64,000 nt of DNA from Actinocorallia sp. API 0066 (GCF_020991275.1 NZ_JAJLQY010000002.1:62001-126000); one strand, 5' to 3'. Positions 1 through 9,053 are shown, numbered from the stretch's first letter. A program made the numbers and translations. The notes: a model not told the origin generated them from the sequence alone.

Positions 1-1066
1 AGTCGGTGTTCAGGTAGCCGATGCCGCCGTACTGGGACGTCCCGTACACGTTGGACGCGGCGAGCTCGGCGTCGGCGCCGTCGTCGAACAGCGCCGCGTT
101 CGGGCCGACGTACCTGTTCCAGGCGCCGTGCAGGTCGTAGGACATGATGTTGACGTAGTCGAGGTACTGGGCGGTCTGGTAGGTCTCCATGCCGCGCAGG
201 AGGTAGCCGGACGAGGGCGCGGCTGCCGTCAGCAGGTAGTGCTTCCCGTCCTGCTCGCCGGCCCGGTCGAGCTTCTCCCGGAGCGTCTTCATGAGGACGG
301 CGTAGCTCCGGTTGAGCGCGGCGCGGCGCGGGTTGGCGAAGCTCCAGTCGAGCGGGTTGCCCGAGTCGGCCATCGAGGACGGGTACTCGTAGTCGATGTC
401 CAGGCCGTTGAACCCGTAGGCGCGCAGGAAGGCGACGGACGAGTCCGCGAACGCGGTGATGCCCGCGGTGTTGACGCTGTTGTCGGCGTTCGTGGTCATC
501 CGGTAGAAGCCGCCGGACGCGACACGGTCGCCGTCCTCGTCGAAGTGGCCTCCGGTCTCGGCCCAGCCGCCGACCGAGATCAGCGTCTTGACGTCCGGGT
601 ACTGGCGCTTGAACTTGGTGAGCTGGTTGAAGTGGCCCTTGTAGGGCAGGGCGGGGTCCATCGTGACGCCGTCCCACGTCATCCCGGTGCTCGGGTTGTC
701 CGGGGTGTCCGCGCCGACCGAGATCCGGTTGTCGGCGCCGACATGGGCGAAGGCGTAGTTCAGGTGGGTCACCTTGTCCCACGGGATGTCGTCCACCAGG
801 TAGGACGGCGTGCCGTTCTTGCCGGTGCGCCAACTGGTGAAGTACCCGATGACGCGCCGCTTGTGGTCGGCGCCCATCTTCTCACGGCCGTCGGTGTCGT
901 AGACGGTGCAGTAGGGGACGGTGACGCCCGGCGTGGTGTAAAGGCCGTCGGGGCGACATGAGGAGTCGTCGGCGCCGGCGCCGGTGCTCGGAAGGCCGAG
1001 CGCGGCGGCGGCGAGAGCGAGTGCGGCACCCGCCGCGACGAGCGCGGAACGCAAGCGGAAGGCCAT
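1..1066 (-). CDS. Secreted GH18 chitinase, 3' end cut by window
   Basis: Hydrolyses beta-1,4 bonds in chitin outside the cell (family knowledge). The ATG at 1066 follows GGAGGTG at a normal distance, and the protein opens with a signal peptide ([19 protein letters not shown] and an AG-rich stretch). The GH18 barrel starts with [10 protein letters not shown]. The catalytic loop reads [11 protein letters not shown], so the first Asp of the usual DxxDxDxE motif is Asn while the other acids and the catalytic Glu remain. Later barrel motifs [14 protein letters not shown] and the downstream [12 protein letters not shown] fit the family. About 355 codons lie in the window and the C-terminus is missing. 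No carbohydrate-binding module is seen in the visible part. It has its own promoter, downstream of the terminator of the AAA+ gene on the same strand. Confidence 0.93.
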   Translation of the reverse strand, partial: MAFRLRSALVAAGAALALAAAALGLPSTGAGADDSSCRPDGLYTTPGVTVPYCTVYDTDGREKMGADHKRRVIGYFTSWRTGKNGTPSYLVDDIPWDKVTHLNYAFAHVGADNRISVGADTPDNPSTGMTWDGVTMDPALPYKGHFNQLTKFKRQYPDVKTLISVGGWAETGGHFDEDGDRVASGGFYRMTTNADNSVNTAGITAFADSSVAFLRAYGFNGLDIDYEYPSSMADSGNPLDWSFANPRRAALNRSYAVLMKTLREKLDRAGEQDGKHYLLTAAAPSSGYLLRGMETYQTAQYLDYVNIMSYDLHGAWNRYVGPNAALFDDGADAELAASNVYGTSQYGGIGYLNTD

Positions 1067-1129
1067 CGGCCCACCTCCAAAACTGCGGTGCTGACTGGAC
1101 GTGGCCCCGGCCCCCGCAGGGTCGGCCTC

Positions 1130-1159
1130 ACGCTAAGCAAGGCGCCTCGGAGGGGTCAA
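1130..1159 (-). promoter_or_regulatory. Candidate promoter of the chitinase gene
   Basis: Read on the minus strand: TTGACC at 1159-1154, an 18-bp gap, then TAGCGT at 1135-1130. This gives a 5' UTR of about 55 nt before the ATG at 1066. The match to the actinobacterial TTGAC and TAnnnT consensus is good. Confidence 0.5.
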
Positions 1160-1160
1160 C

Positions 1161-1182
1161 GGTTTCTTTTAATTAAGTTTCC
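1161..1182. promoter_or_regulatory. AT-rich direct repeat upstream of chitinase -35
   Basis: A sharply AT-rich patch in GC-rich DNA lies immediately upstream of the proposed -35. On the minus strand it has two GAAAC words separated by TTAATTAAAA. It may be an activator or repressor site or an UP-like element. It does not match the DasR site. Function is inferred from position only. Confidence 0.3.
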
Positions 1183-1271
1183 TTTTTATTGTTGTTTAGG
1201 GCGCGCATAAGGTGACGCGGCAGGAGAACGCCTTTTCACGGGCCTGACTCGGCTTCAACGGGCATGGCTCG

Positions 1272-1298
1272 GCGCCCGCCCGGGGTTCGGGCGGGCGC
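1272..1298 (-). terminator. Hairpin terminator after AAA+ ATPase gene
   Basis: Perfect 11-bp arms (GCGCCCGCCCG at 1272-1282 and its complement at 1288-1298) with a 5-nt loop, 22 bp past the stop codon of the AAA+ gene. No T-run follows, as is common in actinomycetes. Confidence 0.7.
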
Positions 1299-1319
1299 TC
1301 GCGGGCGCTCACACGACGG

Positions 1320-4300
1320 TCAGAGGTACTGGCCCATGGGGATGTCCAGCGGTTTGACCGGGTTGTCCGGGAGGTCGTCCAACAGCAGGGTGCGGACGTC
1401 CGCCGGGATCTCCTCGGTGGTGATGCGCCGGGCCTGGAGCGAGCGGGCCCGGTCCAGGAGGTTGCGCATCAGCCTCGCGTTGCCGAACGACGGGCCCCGC
1501 GGCGTCGCCCGCAGGATCTCGCCGAGCCGTCCGGGGATGCGCTCGTCCAGCGTCAGGCCCGCCTCCCCGGCCATGAAGGTGAAGATGGCCACGAGGTCAT
1601 CGTCCGTGTAGTCCGGGAACGCGAGGACCGTCGGGAAGCGGGAGGCGAGGCCCGGATTGAAGTCCAGGAACCGCAGCATCTCGCCCTCGTACCCGGCGAC
1701 GATCACCACGAGGTCGGAGCGGTGCTCCTCCATCAGCTTGAGCAGTTCGGCGACGGCCTCGTGCCCGTAGTCCTGGTAGGAGTCGGCGGGCGTCAGCGAG
1801 TACGCCTCGTCGATGAACAGCACACCGCCGAGCGCCCGTTCGACGGCGGCCCGCACCCGTGGCGCCGTCTGCCCGATGTACTCGCCGACGAGGTCGGCCC
1901 GCGACACCTCGACCAGGTGCCCCGACGACAGCAGCCCCAGCTTGGCGTAGACGGCGGCGACGAGCCGCGCGATCGTGGTCTTGGCGGTGCCGGGGTTGCC
2001 GGTGAAGACCATGTGCCGGGTGGGCGAGGAGATCGGGATGCCCGCCTCGCGCCGCAGCTTCTCCGCCTTGGCCTCGGCGACGAGCAGGTGCACCTCCTGC
2101 TTGACCGCCTCAAGGCCGATGAGCGCGTCGATCTCGGCGAGCGGGTCGCCCGGCAGGTCGATCCGCCCGGTGGCGGCCAGGGTGTGCGGGAGGTCCTCGG
2201 GCAGGATCTCGTCCAGCGACTCGGTGTCGTCCACGACGCCGTCCTGGAGCACCCGCCGGGACTGGAGCGCGATGGCCCGGTCGAGCAGGCCCGTCATGAG
2301 GCGCGCGTTGGTGCCGCGTCGGCCCGCCTTGACCAGGGCGCGCACCCGGTCCAGCACGCCGTCGGCGAGCGCGAACCCGCTCTCGGCGGCCTTGACCCGG
2401 AACACCTCGACCAGCTCCTCCTCGGTGAGGTCGGGGAACCGGACGACCTTCGTGAACGAGCGGGAGAGGTCGGCGTCGCCCTTGAGCAGGCCGTTGATCG
2501 CGGCGTCCGGGCCGGAGAGCACCACAACGAGCTCGTCGGAGTGCGCCTGGATCGAGGCGAGCAGGACGTCGAGGGCCTCCCGGTCGCGCGGGGACTCCGA
2601 GGTGCCCAGGCTGTGCGCGTCGGCGATCATCAGCACCCCGCCCAGCGCCCGCTCGACGGCCCGGCGCACCTTCGGCCCGCTCTCGCTGGTGTACTCGCCG
2701 ACAAGATCGGCCCGGTCCACCTCGACCAGGTGCCCGGTGGACAGCACACCCAGTTCGGCGTAGATCCGGCCGAGGATGCGGGCGACACGGCTCTTGCCGG
2801 TGCCGTGGTTGCCGGTGAAGACCAGGTGCCGGGGCCGGGACGGCACCGCCATGCCCGCCGCACGCCGCATCTTCGCCGCCTTGGCCTCGGCGACGAGCGC
2901 GGCGATCTCCCGCTTGACCGGCTCGATGCCGACGCAGGCGGCGAGTTCGGCGAGCGGGTCGGCGGTGGCGTCGCCGCCGGGCACCAGCCGTTGCGGCAGG
3001 TCCTTGGCGGTGACCCGGCCCGCGCGCCGGGCCGCCGCCGCGGCGACCGCCTGGTCGGCGAGGAACTCCACGAGCCGCGCGTTGCGCAGGTTGAGCAGCG
3101 GCGGCGTGCGGGACAGCAGCACGCCCGCCGTGGCCGCGACCGACCTGGCGACGTTCATCTCCCGCGCCCGCACCGCGCGCACAAAAAGCTCGGTGTACTC
3201 GGCTTCGCCGAAGTCGCGGGTGCGCGCCAGGCGCAGCAGCCGGACCAGGCCCGGGTTGCCCGCGAACAGCCGCTCCTCGCCGCCGGGGCGGGCGAAGGCA
3301 AGCACGTGCAGTGTGGGGTTGCGGCCCATGAGCCGCCGCAGCTCCTCCAGGACGGACGGCCCGCACCGCTCGTAGGTGAGCAGCTTGTCCAGGTTCTCGA
3401 AGACCAGGAGCTGCCGCCCCTCCAGGCACTCCTTGACGCGCGCCTGGATCCACAGGACGCCGTCGGAGAGGGTGAGCGAGGGGAACACCTGGTCCGACAC
3501 CCACAGCGCCTCGCGGATGCGGCCGGACTCGACGAGCGCCTTCTCCAGCACCTCGGCGCCGGTGCCCTTGCCGGTGCCCTCCGGCCCGGCGACGAGCAGC
3601 CGGACCGGCCCCTCGCCGTCCAGCGCGGCGCCGATCGCCTTGACCAGTTCCGGCTGGCCGACCAGGGCCTTGGCCGGGACGTCGTAGGGCTCGGGCGGGT
3701 TCTCCTCGGCGCCGGTGACGACGGGCGCGTCCCGCCGGAACCGCTCCACGAGCGCGTTCGGCACCACGGTGCGGCGGCCGAACAGGCGGCGCAGATCGGC
3801 CTGGAACCAGCGGACCGGCGTGTGCATGGCCGGGTGCGCGGCCGCCTCGGGCAGCCCCTGGACGCAGCCCGTGATCCGGACGGCCATGTCGAGCCAGGCC
3901 CGGCAGGCGTCGGCCTCCCCGGCGACCAGCAGCCGGGACAGCCAGCCGCGCAGGCCCTGCTGCCAGCTCTCCAGCGACCACTCCGGCTGGAGCGCGGCCA
4001 TCCGGTCGGTGACGTTCTCGTACCTGCCGCTGCCGAGCGCCATCGCCAGGTCGGCGGGCGGCGCGGACTGCCCGGCCTGGAGCAGCAGCCGGGCCAGCGC
4101 CGTCTCCACGGGGTCGGTGCCGACGACGGCGGCCAGCCGCTCGTGCGCGGCCACGAACCCTTCGGCCGCCCACCGGAGGTAGCCGACGGTCCCGGAGAGC
4201 TCCGGCAGCACCGCCAGCTCCTCCGGGAGGGCGCGGGCGGCCCAGATCCCGGCGAGATCCCCGATCGGGACAGCCGCGTCCTGCTCGGCGTCGCGCCGCT

Positions 4301-4817
4301 CGTGCAGCGCGATCAGGGCGCGGCGGCGGGCGTCCAGCGGCGCCAGGCCCTCGAAGACGTCGAGCGCCTCGCGGGCGAGGGTGAACATCAGCGCGCGCTT
4401 GTCGGCGTCGGCGGCGGCGGGGTCGCTCAGCCACAGCGACGGGGGCCGCCACCGGCCGGACTGGCTGAACCAGGAGACGGTGTCGCGGACGGCGGGCTCG
4501 GGGTTGGCCAGGAACGACAGCAGCAGCTCGTAGTCCATGTCCCCGCGGGTGCCGGCCCGGACGGCGGAGGCACCCATGAGGAAGGTGATGAGGGAGAACA
4601 GCTCGGCCCCGAGGACCGAGGTGTCCTCGGCGTAGAAGCTGGTGAGGGACTGGGCGAGTTCCTTGCCCCGATCGTCGGCCGCGAACGCCTGGGCCCGTGC
4701 GGTGAGCTCCTCGATCAGGCCGTCCGGCACCCGCCAGGGGCCGTGGGCGTAGACGTCGAAGACGGGCTCATCCGTGACCAGCAGTTCGAGATGTTCGGGC
4801 AACCGGGGGATTGTCAC
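1320..4817 (-). CDS. Triple-module AAA+ ATPase of CbxX/CfqX (EccA-like) type
   Basis: A 1,165-aa cytosolic ATPase. An alpha-helical N-terminal region of about 370 residues is followed by three nucleotide-binding modules. Module 1 (near residue 415) has the P-loop GPEGTGKG. Module 2 (near 670) has GNHGTGKS but a degraded Walker B, MIADAHSL, where the family has FIDEAYSL. Module 3 (near 945) has GNPGTAKTT and an intact GVLFIDEAYSL. Modules 2 and 3 are CbxX/CfqX-like, related to the rubisco activase CbbX and the type VII secretion chaperone EccA, but no ESX genes lie nearby. The GTG start at 4817 lies 21 bp after the ABC transporter gene, so the two probably share an mRNA. The substrate is unknown. 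Confidence 0.85.
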   Translation of the reverse strand: MTIPRLPEHLELLVTDEPVFDVYAHGPWRVPDGLIEELTARAQAFAADDRGKELAQSLTSFYAEDTSVLGAELFSLITFLMGASAVRAGTRGDMDYELLLSFLANPEPAVRDTVSWFSQSGRWRPPSLWLSDPAAADADKRALMFTLAREALDVFEGLAPLDARRRALIALHERRDAEQDAAVPIGDLAGIWAARALPEELAVLPELSGTVGYLRWAAEGFVAAHERLAAVVGTDPVETALARLLLQAGQSAPPADLAMALGSGRYENVTDRMAALQPEWSLESWQQGLRGWLSRLLVAGEADACRAWLDMAVRITGCVQGLPEAAAHPAMHTPVRWFQADLRRLFGRRTVVPNALVERFRRDAPVVTGAEENPPEPYDVPAKALVGQPELVKAIGAALDGEGPVRLLVAGPEGTGKGTGAEVLEKALVESGRIREALWVSDQVFPSLTLSDGVLWIQARVKECLEGRQLLVFENLDKLLTYERCGPSVLEELRRLMGRNPTLHVLAFARPGGEERLFAGNPGLVRLLRLARTRDFGEAEYTELFVRAVRAREMNVARSVAATAGVLLSRTPPLLNLRNARLVEFLADQAVAAAAARRAGRVTAKDLPQRLVPGGDATADPLAELAACVGIEPVKREIAALVAEAKAAKMRRAAGMAVPSRPRHLVFTGNHGTGKSRVARILGRIYAELGVLSTGHLVEVDRADLVGEYTSESGPKVRRAVERALGGVLMIADAHSLGTSESPRDREALDVLLASIQAHSDELVVVLSGPDAAINGLLKGDADLSRSFTKVVRFPDLTEEELVEVFRVKAAESGFALADGVLDRVRALVKAGRRGTNARLMTGLLDRAIALQSRRVLQDGVVDDTESLDEILPEDLPHTLAATGRIDLPGDPLAEIDALIGLEAVKQEVHLLVAEAKAEKLRREAGIPISSPTRHMVFTGNPGTAKTTIARLVAAVYAKLGLLSSGHLVEVSRADLVGEYIGQTAPRVRAAVERALGGVLFIDEAYSLTPADSYQDYGHEAVAELLKLMEEHRSDLVVIVAGYEGEMLRFLDFNPGLASRFPTVLAFPDYTDDDLVAIFTFMAGEAGLTLDERIPGRLGEILRATPRGPSFGNARLMRNLLDRARSLQARRITTEEIPADVRTLLLDDLPDNPVKPLDIPMGQYL

Positions 4818-4838
4818 TCTGCCAACCCTACGCCCGCT

Positions 4839-6773
4839 TCAGGGAGGTGCGGACGCGTGATAAGCGCTGGCCTGGAGGCCGTAGAGATCGGCGTAGAGAC
4901 CCCCTTCGGCCAGCAGGCTCAGGTGGTCGCCCTGCTCCACGATCCGGCCTTTCTCCAGCACGTAGACGCGGTCGGCCATGCGGACGCTGGCGAGCCGGTG
5001 GGTGATCAGCAGCACCGTCCGGCCGCGCGCGTGCTCCCTGATCCGCTCGAACAGCGCGTGCTCGGCGCGGGCGTCCAGCGCCGCCGAAGGCTCGTCGCAG
5101 ATGAGCAGCGGCTCGTCCCGGTAGAAGCCGCGCGCGGCGGCGAGCCGCTGCCACTGGCCGCCGGACAGCTCGGCGCCGCCGTCGAAGCGCCGGTCGAGCA
5201 GCGTGTCGTAGCCGCGGGCGAGGGCGGAGATCACCTCGTCGGCCCCGGAGGCGACGACGGCCGCGTCCACCGCCTCGGCGACGTCGGGCCTGCCCATGGT
5301 GACGTTCTGCCGCGCCGTCATGGGCCAGTGCGTGTGGTCCTGGGCGACGACGGCGATGCGCTCGCGCAGCAGCTCGGAATCGACCCTGGCGAGCGGCACC
5401 TCGTCCCACAGGACCCGGCCGGACTCCGGGGCGTACAGCCCGGCGAGGATCTTGGCGAGCGTCGTCTTGCCGGAGCCGTTCTCGCCGACCAGCGCGACGA
5501 TCTCGCCGCGCCGCAGCTCGACGGTGACGCCGCGCAGGGACGGCTCGTCGGCCCCCGGATAGGTGAAGGTGACCTCCTCCGCGCGGATGAGGCCGAACCG
5601 GGAGGGCGCCGGGAGCGGCTGGGCCGCGCGGACGGGCACCCGTTCCGCCGCGCGGGTGCAGAACCGCAGATAGTCCGCGAAGTACAGGCCCTCCTCGTAG
5701 CACCGGTTGACGGCGTAGACGAGGTTGGCCAGGGAGGTGCGGCCCGTCCTGATCGCCAGGACGGCGGCGCCGGCGACGGGCAGCGGCACCGCGCCCCGCC
5801 ACAGCAGGAACCCGAGCGCCACGTAGACCAGCGTCCCCGCGAGGCCCTGGAGCGCGTCGCCCACCACCCGGGTGGCGGACTGGCGGCGGGCGAGGTCGAG
5901 TTCGACCTCGCGCTCGTGTGTGGCGAGGTCGTCGTACTGGCGCAGCAGCACGTCCCGGACGGTGAAGGAGCGGACCTCGGCGGCCTGCGTCCGGTTGGTC
6001 ATGAGATCGGAGAGGATGCCGCGCCTGCGGCGGCTGGCCACCAGCGTCAGGATGGTGATGTAGCGCATCCGGGCGGCCCGCACCGAGGCCCAGGCCAGCG
6101 GCAGCGCGGTGAGCAGGAGCAGCGGCAGCAGCGCCGGGTGCAGCACGCCGAGCGCGCCCGCCGCGGCGGCCAGGCCGACCAGCCCGGTGATCAGGTCGAT
6201 GGTGTGCCGGACCATGGACGGCGCGGCGATCATGCCGCGGGTCTCGGCGCGTTTGAGGTCGTCGAGGAAGTCGGGGTCGTCCAGGGCGGCGAGGTCGACG
6301 GCGGTGCTCAGCCGGTAGAGCCGCATCTCGACGATGAGGTCGATCTGTGGTTCGAGCCTGGCCTGTGCCCATCCGGCGCCCGCCTGGAGCGCGCCCTGGA
6401 GGGCGAAGGCGGCGGCCACGAGGACGAGTGAGGGCAGCGCCTCGCGCACCCGCTCGGGTGTGGGCGCCGCGGAGAACAGGGCGGTGAGAACGCCCGTGGT
6501 GGCCAGCAGGCCGAAGGCGGTGAACAGCCCGGCGAGGACGTTGAGGCCGATGGTGGCGGCGGTGTCGCGCGGGCTGGCCCGCCAGGCGAGCGCGAGGGCC
6601 TGGCCGATGAGCGCGGGCAGCCGGCGCGCCACCCGCAGCAGGCCGGTCTCGGCGAGTTCGGCGGTGTGCGCCGTCCAGCGGTGCTCGGACAGTTCGGGCA
6701 GTTCGGGCAGGTTGTCGGGGGCGGGCCTGGCGGCCCTCGTTTTCTTCCGGTGGAAACGAGAAAGAATCCGCAT
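4839..6773 (-). CDS. ABC exporter, fused membrane and ATPase domains
   Basis: A 644-aa half-transporter of the ABCB/MsbA-like exporter class. The N-terminal third to half holds the membrane segments (for example TIGLNVLAGLFTAFGLLATTG and the VYVALGFLLWRG region). The ATPase domain has Walker A VGENGSGKTTLAK (near 430), signature LSGGQWQRL (near 537), Walker B LLICDEPSAALD and the H-loop ITHRLAS. The ATG at 6773 follows AGGAG with a 4-nt gap; a much longer upstream frame exists but has no coding support. It is first in a probable two-gene operon with the AAA+ ATPase and is divergent from the LCP gene. No substrate can be assigned. Homodimers are usual for this architecture. Confidence 0.9.
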   Translation of the reverse strand: MRILSRFHRKKTRAARPAPDNLPELPELSEHRWTAHTAELAETGLLRVARRLPALIGQALALAWRASPRDTAATIGLNVLAGLFTAFGLLATTGVLTALFSAAPTPERVREALPSLVLVAAAFALQGALQAGAGWAQARLEPQIDLIVEMRLYRLSTAVDLAALDDPDFLDDLKRAETRGMIAAPSMVRHTIDLITGLVGLAAAAGALGVLHPALLPLLLLTALPLAWASVRAARMRYITILTLVASRRRRGILSDLMTNRTQAAEVRSFTVRDVLLRQYDDLATHEREVELDLARRQSATRVVGDALQGLAGTLVYVALGFLLWRGAVPLPVAGAAVLAIRTGRTSLANLVYAVNRCYEEGLYFADYLRFCTRAAERVPVRAAQPLPAPSRFGLIRAEEVTFTYPGADEPSLRGVTVELRRGEIVALVGENGSGKTTLAKILAGLYAPESGRVLWDEVPLARVDSELLRERIAVVAQDHTHWPMTARQNVTMGRPDVAEAVDAAVVASGADEVISALARGYDTLLDRRFDGGAELSGGQWQRLAAARGFYRDEPLLICDEPSAALDARAEHALFERIREHARGRTVLLITHRLASVRMADRVYVLEKGRIVEQGDHLSLLAEGGLYADLYGLQASAYHASAPP

Positions 6774-6938
6774 GGTACTCCTGACGCCGTTTTGTGATCC
6801 CAGTGTCACTCGGCGGTATGACATTTCCGGGGGGCTGGTCCTACGGGGGAGGGTCATGTAACCGATGCGCCAGGTCGATGCGCGTCGTTCGCCCTTCTCG
6901 TACCTTTGGACCTGCATCGCCGATATGAGGAGACCGAA

Positions 6939-7928
6939 GTGGTTTACGCTCCCCCGTCCACGAGCGAGCCGCCGCCGGGACCGCCGCGCCGCCGCCGGAA
7001 GCGGCACATCGCGCTCGCGGTCCTGGTGGTCCTCGCGCTGCTCCTGGGCGTCGGCTACTTCAGCCTGGACGGCAGGCTCCAGCGTGAGGAGGCGCTGCCC
7101 GACTACGCCGGGCGCGTCGAGGACACGCCGGGCACCAACTGGCTGATCGTCGGGTCCGACAGCCGTGAGGGCCTCACGGCCGAGGACCGCAAGAAGCTCA
7201 GGACCGGCAAGGCCGAGGGCAAGCGCACCGACTCCATCATGCTGCTGCACGTCGGCGACAACGGCACGACGCTGGTGAGCGTCCCGCGCGACTCCTACGT
7301 CAACATCCCCGGCAAGGGCATGAACAAGATCAACGCCGCCTACGCCTTCGGCGGCCCGGCCCTGCTGGCCCGGACGGTCGAGGAGGCGACGGGCGTCCAC
7401 ATCGACCACTTCGCGGAGATCGGCTTCGGCGGGTTCGTCGGCGTGGTGGACGCGGTCGGCGGCGTCGACATCTGCGTGAAGAAGCGGCTCAGGGACCCCA
7501 AGGCGGGCCTGAACCTCAAGAAGGGCTGCCAGACCCTGGACGGCGCCCAGGCGCTCGGGTACGTGCGGACCCGCCAGTTCGCCAACGGCGACCTGGACCG
7601 GATCAAGAACCAGCGCGAGTTCTTCGCCGCCCTGATCGACAAGGCGACGTCGCCCGGCACCCTGCTCAACCCGTTCCGCAGCATCCCGCTGGCCTGGAAC
7701 TCCACCGGCAACTTCACCGTGGACGAGGGCTCCTCGCTGCTGGACCTCACCCGGATGATGCTCGCGATGCGCGGCCTTTCCGGCGGTGACGGCAGGACGC
7801 TGAGCGTGCCGTTCGGCAGGTTCGGTTCGGGCGCCGTGGGCAGCTACGTCGTATGGGACGAGACCAAGTCCAAGGCCCTCTTCGAGGCACTTCGCACCGA
7901 TTCGCCCGTCCCGGACGGCCTCAAGTGA
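6939..7928 (+). CDS. LytR-CpsA-Psr (LCP) family cell-wall ligase
   Basis: Family role: transfers undecaprenyl-linked glycopolymers to peptidoglycan on the outer face of the membrane. A basic, proline-rich cytoplasmic tail is followed by one membrane segment (HIALAVLVVLALLLGVGYF) and an extracytoplasmic LCP domain. LCP hallmarks visible are TDSIMLLHV, SVPRDSYVNIPG, KINAAYAFGG and the Arg-rich RTRQFANGDLDRIKNQREF. A TTG at 6906 is in frame, but the GTG at 6939 is preferred because GAGGAG sits 6 nt before it (6927-6932). This gives 329 residues, normal for the family. No conserved pyrophosphatase partner is adjacent. Confidence 0.92.
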   Translation: MVYAPPSTSEPPPGPPRRRRKRHIALAVLVVLALLLGVGYFSLDGRLQREEALPDYAGRVEDTPGTNWLIVGSDSREGLTAEDRKKLRTGKAEGKRTDSIMLLHVGDNGTTLVSVPRDSYVNIPGKGMNKINAAYAFGGPALLARTVEEATGVHIDHFAEIGFGGFVGVVDAVGGVDICVKKRLRDPKAGLNLKKGCQTLDGAQALGYVRTRQFANGDLDRIKNQREFFAALIDKATSPGTLLNPFRSIPLAWNSTGNFTVDEGSSLLDLTRMMLAMRGLSGGDGRTLSVPFGRFGSGAVGSYVVWDETKSKALFEALRTDSPVPDGLK

Positions 7929-8012
7929 TTTTTTAACATCTGGGCGTGGGTAACCGGCTACACACGGGGAATCACTCCGGGTGACCGTGTGTGGACCGAA
8001 GGTGTGGTTGTC

Positions 8013-8171
8013 ATGATCAAGAAGTATCTCAAATGGGGCAGTATCGCGTTCGTCGTCTGGTACATCGTCAACCGTCCCGACGGCGCCGCCGGGGTCGTCC
8101 AGGGGACCCTCAACGGACTCGGTGGCGCCGCCGACTCACTCTCGACGTTCATGACGAGCGCCATCCCCTGA
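8013..8171 (+). CDS. Small membrane protein, copy A of a tandem pair
   Basis: A 52-aa protein starting MIKKYLKWGSIAFVVWYIV: a short basic start, one short hydrophobic segment, then a small-residue amphipathic tail ending LSTFMTSAIP. AAGGTG lies upstream of the ATG. Its second half aligns with the protein at 8357-8518 (shared IAFV, Y at a fixed spacing, RP or QP, VV, a G-x-A-x-x-x-L step, then S/A-TF). The pair therefore looks like an old tandem duplication. Function unknown; secretion or membrane insertion is inferred from hydrophobicity. Confidence 0.6.
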   Translation: MIKKYLKWGSIAFVVWYIVNRPDGAAGVVQGTLNGLGGAADSLSTFMTSAIP

Positions 8172-8225
8172 CACGACGCATTCGACGGGGCCTCGGGATC
8201 TTCGGAACCCGGGGCCCCAGTCGTG
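8172..8225 (+). terminator. Strong hairpin with TTCG loop between the small paralogues
   Basis: GGGGCC at 8187-8192 pairs with GGCCCC at 8213-8218. The inner stem closes on a TTCG tetraloop, and an outer CACGAC (8172-8177) pairs with GTCGTG (8220-8225). It starts at the stop codon of copy A, so copy B probably has its own promoter. Confidence 0.7.
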
Positions 8226-8356
8226 CCTTCCACGTCTTACGATGGGCCCGGAAACGGGTGGCGATGAAGCCACACGAAAGTCTCTTTGCGGACATCCATC
8301 GGTGGGCACAACTGAATCGGGTCAGTGTGTCACAGCGTACTTAAGGGACGGCACGC

Positions 8357-8518
8357 ATGTTGAACAATAGGAACGTCCGTCTGTTGGCTATCGCCTTCGT
8401 CGCGTTCTACTTGCTGAGCCAGCCCGCTGCGGCGGCCGAGGTGGTGAACAACGCGTTCTCCGCGATCGGTGACGCGGGAACCCAGCTCGCCACGTTCGTC
8501 AACAGGCTGGGTACCTGA
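8357..8518 (+). CDS. Small membrane protein, copy B of a tandem pair
   Basis: A 53-aa protein starting MLNNRNVRLLAIAFVAFYLL with a single hydrophobic segment, an AAAA patch and a tail of the form NAFSAIGDAGTQLATFV. Start ATG at 8357 after AAGGGACGG; stop TGA at 8516-8518. It resembles copy A along most of its length despite low identity. The AAAAE site could be cut by signal peptidase, which would release a peptide of about 28 residues; this is inference. Too short for most gene callers. Confidence 0.6.
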   Translation: MLNNRNVRLLAIAFVAFYLLSQPAAAAEVVNNAFSAIGDAGTQLATFVNRLGT

Positions 8519-8555
8519 CACCTCACCCGGACGTCTCCGTCTTACCGGGGGTCCG

Positions 8556-8561
8556 TAGGAT
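8556..8561 (+). promoter_or_regulatory. -10 hexamer of a probable leaderless promoter for the peroxidase gene
   Basis: TAGGAT ends 6 nt before the ATG at 8568, the spacing seen at leaderless actinobacterial starts. No ribosome-binding site precedes that ATG. No good -35 is seen. Confidence 0.45.
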
Positions 8562-8567
8562 CACCGC

Positions 8568-9053
8568 ATGAGTGCTCTCGATGTGGAGATCGGATCCCTC
8601 CAGGGTGGGCCGGCCGAGCTCGGCCGGTACCAAGGCAAGGCCGTACTCGTGGTCAACGTCGCCTCCAAGTGCGGTCTCACCCCCCAGTACGCGGGGCTGG
8701 AGGAACTCCAGAAGAAGTACGCCGAGCGCGGGTTCACCGTTCTCGGCGTGCCCTGCAACCAGTTCCTGGGCCAGGAGCCCGGGACCGCCGAGGAGATCGC
8801 CACCTTCTGCTCGACGTCCTACGGCGTCACGTTCCCGCTCACCGAGAAGGTCGAGGTGAACGGGCCGGGACGCCACCCCCTGTACACCGCCCTCGTGGAC
8901 GTCGCCGACGCCACGGGGCACACCGGCGACATCCGCTGGAACTTCGAGAAGTTCCTCATCGCGCCGGACGGCGCCGTCACCCGCTTCTCGCCCCAGGTCG
9001 AGCCGGACGACGACGCGCTCGTCGCCGCGATCGAGGCGGCGCTCCCGTCCTGA
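8568..9053 (+). CDS. Glutathione peroxidase family thiol peroxidase
   Basis: Reduces peroxides through a reactive cysteine. 161 aa, normal for the family. Cys35 lies in NVASKCGLT; GVPCNQFLGQEPG supplies the catalytic Gln and a possible resolving Cys; WNFEKFLI supplies Trp and Asn of the tetrad. It is a cysteine form with no selenocysteine. Actinomycetes lack glutathione, so thioredoxin or mycothiol is the more likely donor (inference). The start is supported by the leaderless promoter spacing. It is followed by an SDR gene with a 90-bp gap. Confidence 0.95.
   Translation: MSALDVEIGSLQGGPAELGRYQGKAVLVVNVASKCGLTPQYAGLEELQKKYAERGFTVLGVPCNQFLGQEPGTAEEIATFCSTSYGVTFPLTEKVEVNGPGRHPLYTALVDVADATGHTGDIRWNFEKFLIAPDGAVTRFSPQVEPDDDALVAAIEAALPS

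Noticed and set aside
1067-1200. DasR-type operator upstream of the chitinase
   Set aside because: No ACTGGTCTAGACCAGT-like palindrome. The visible feature is an AT-rich direct repeat instead.
1722-6431. Very long open frame on the plus strand (about 1,569 codons) opposite the AAA+ and ABC genes
   Set aside because: It mirrors the two real minus-strand genes, is rich in the low-complexity Gly/Arg/Pro/His pattern of antisense frames in GC-rich DNA, and has no domain or start signal.
6906-6938. TTG start for the LCP gene giving 11 more residues
   Set aside because: GAGGAG lies 6 nt before the GTG at 6939 and inside the longer version's coding part; the TTG has no ribosome-binding site.
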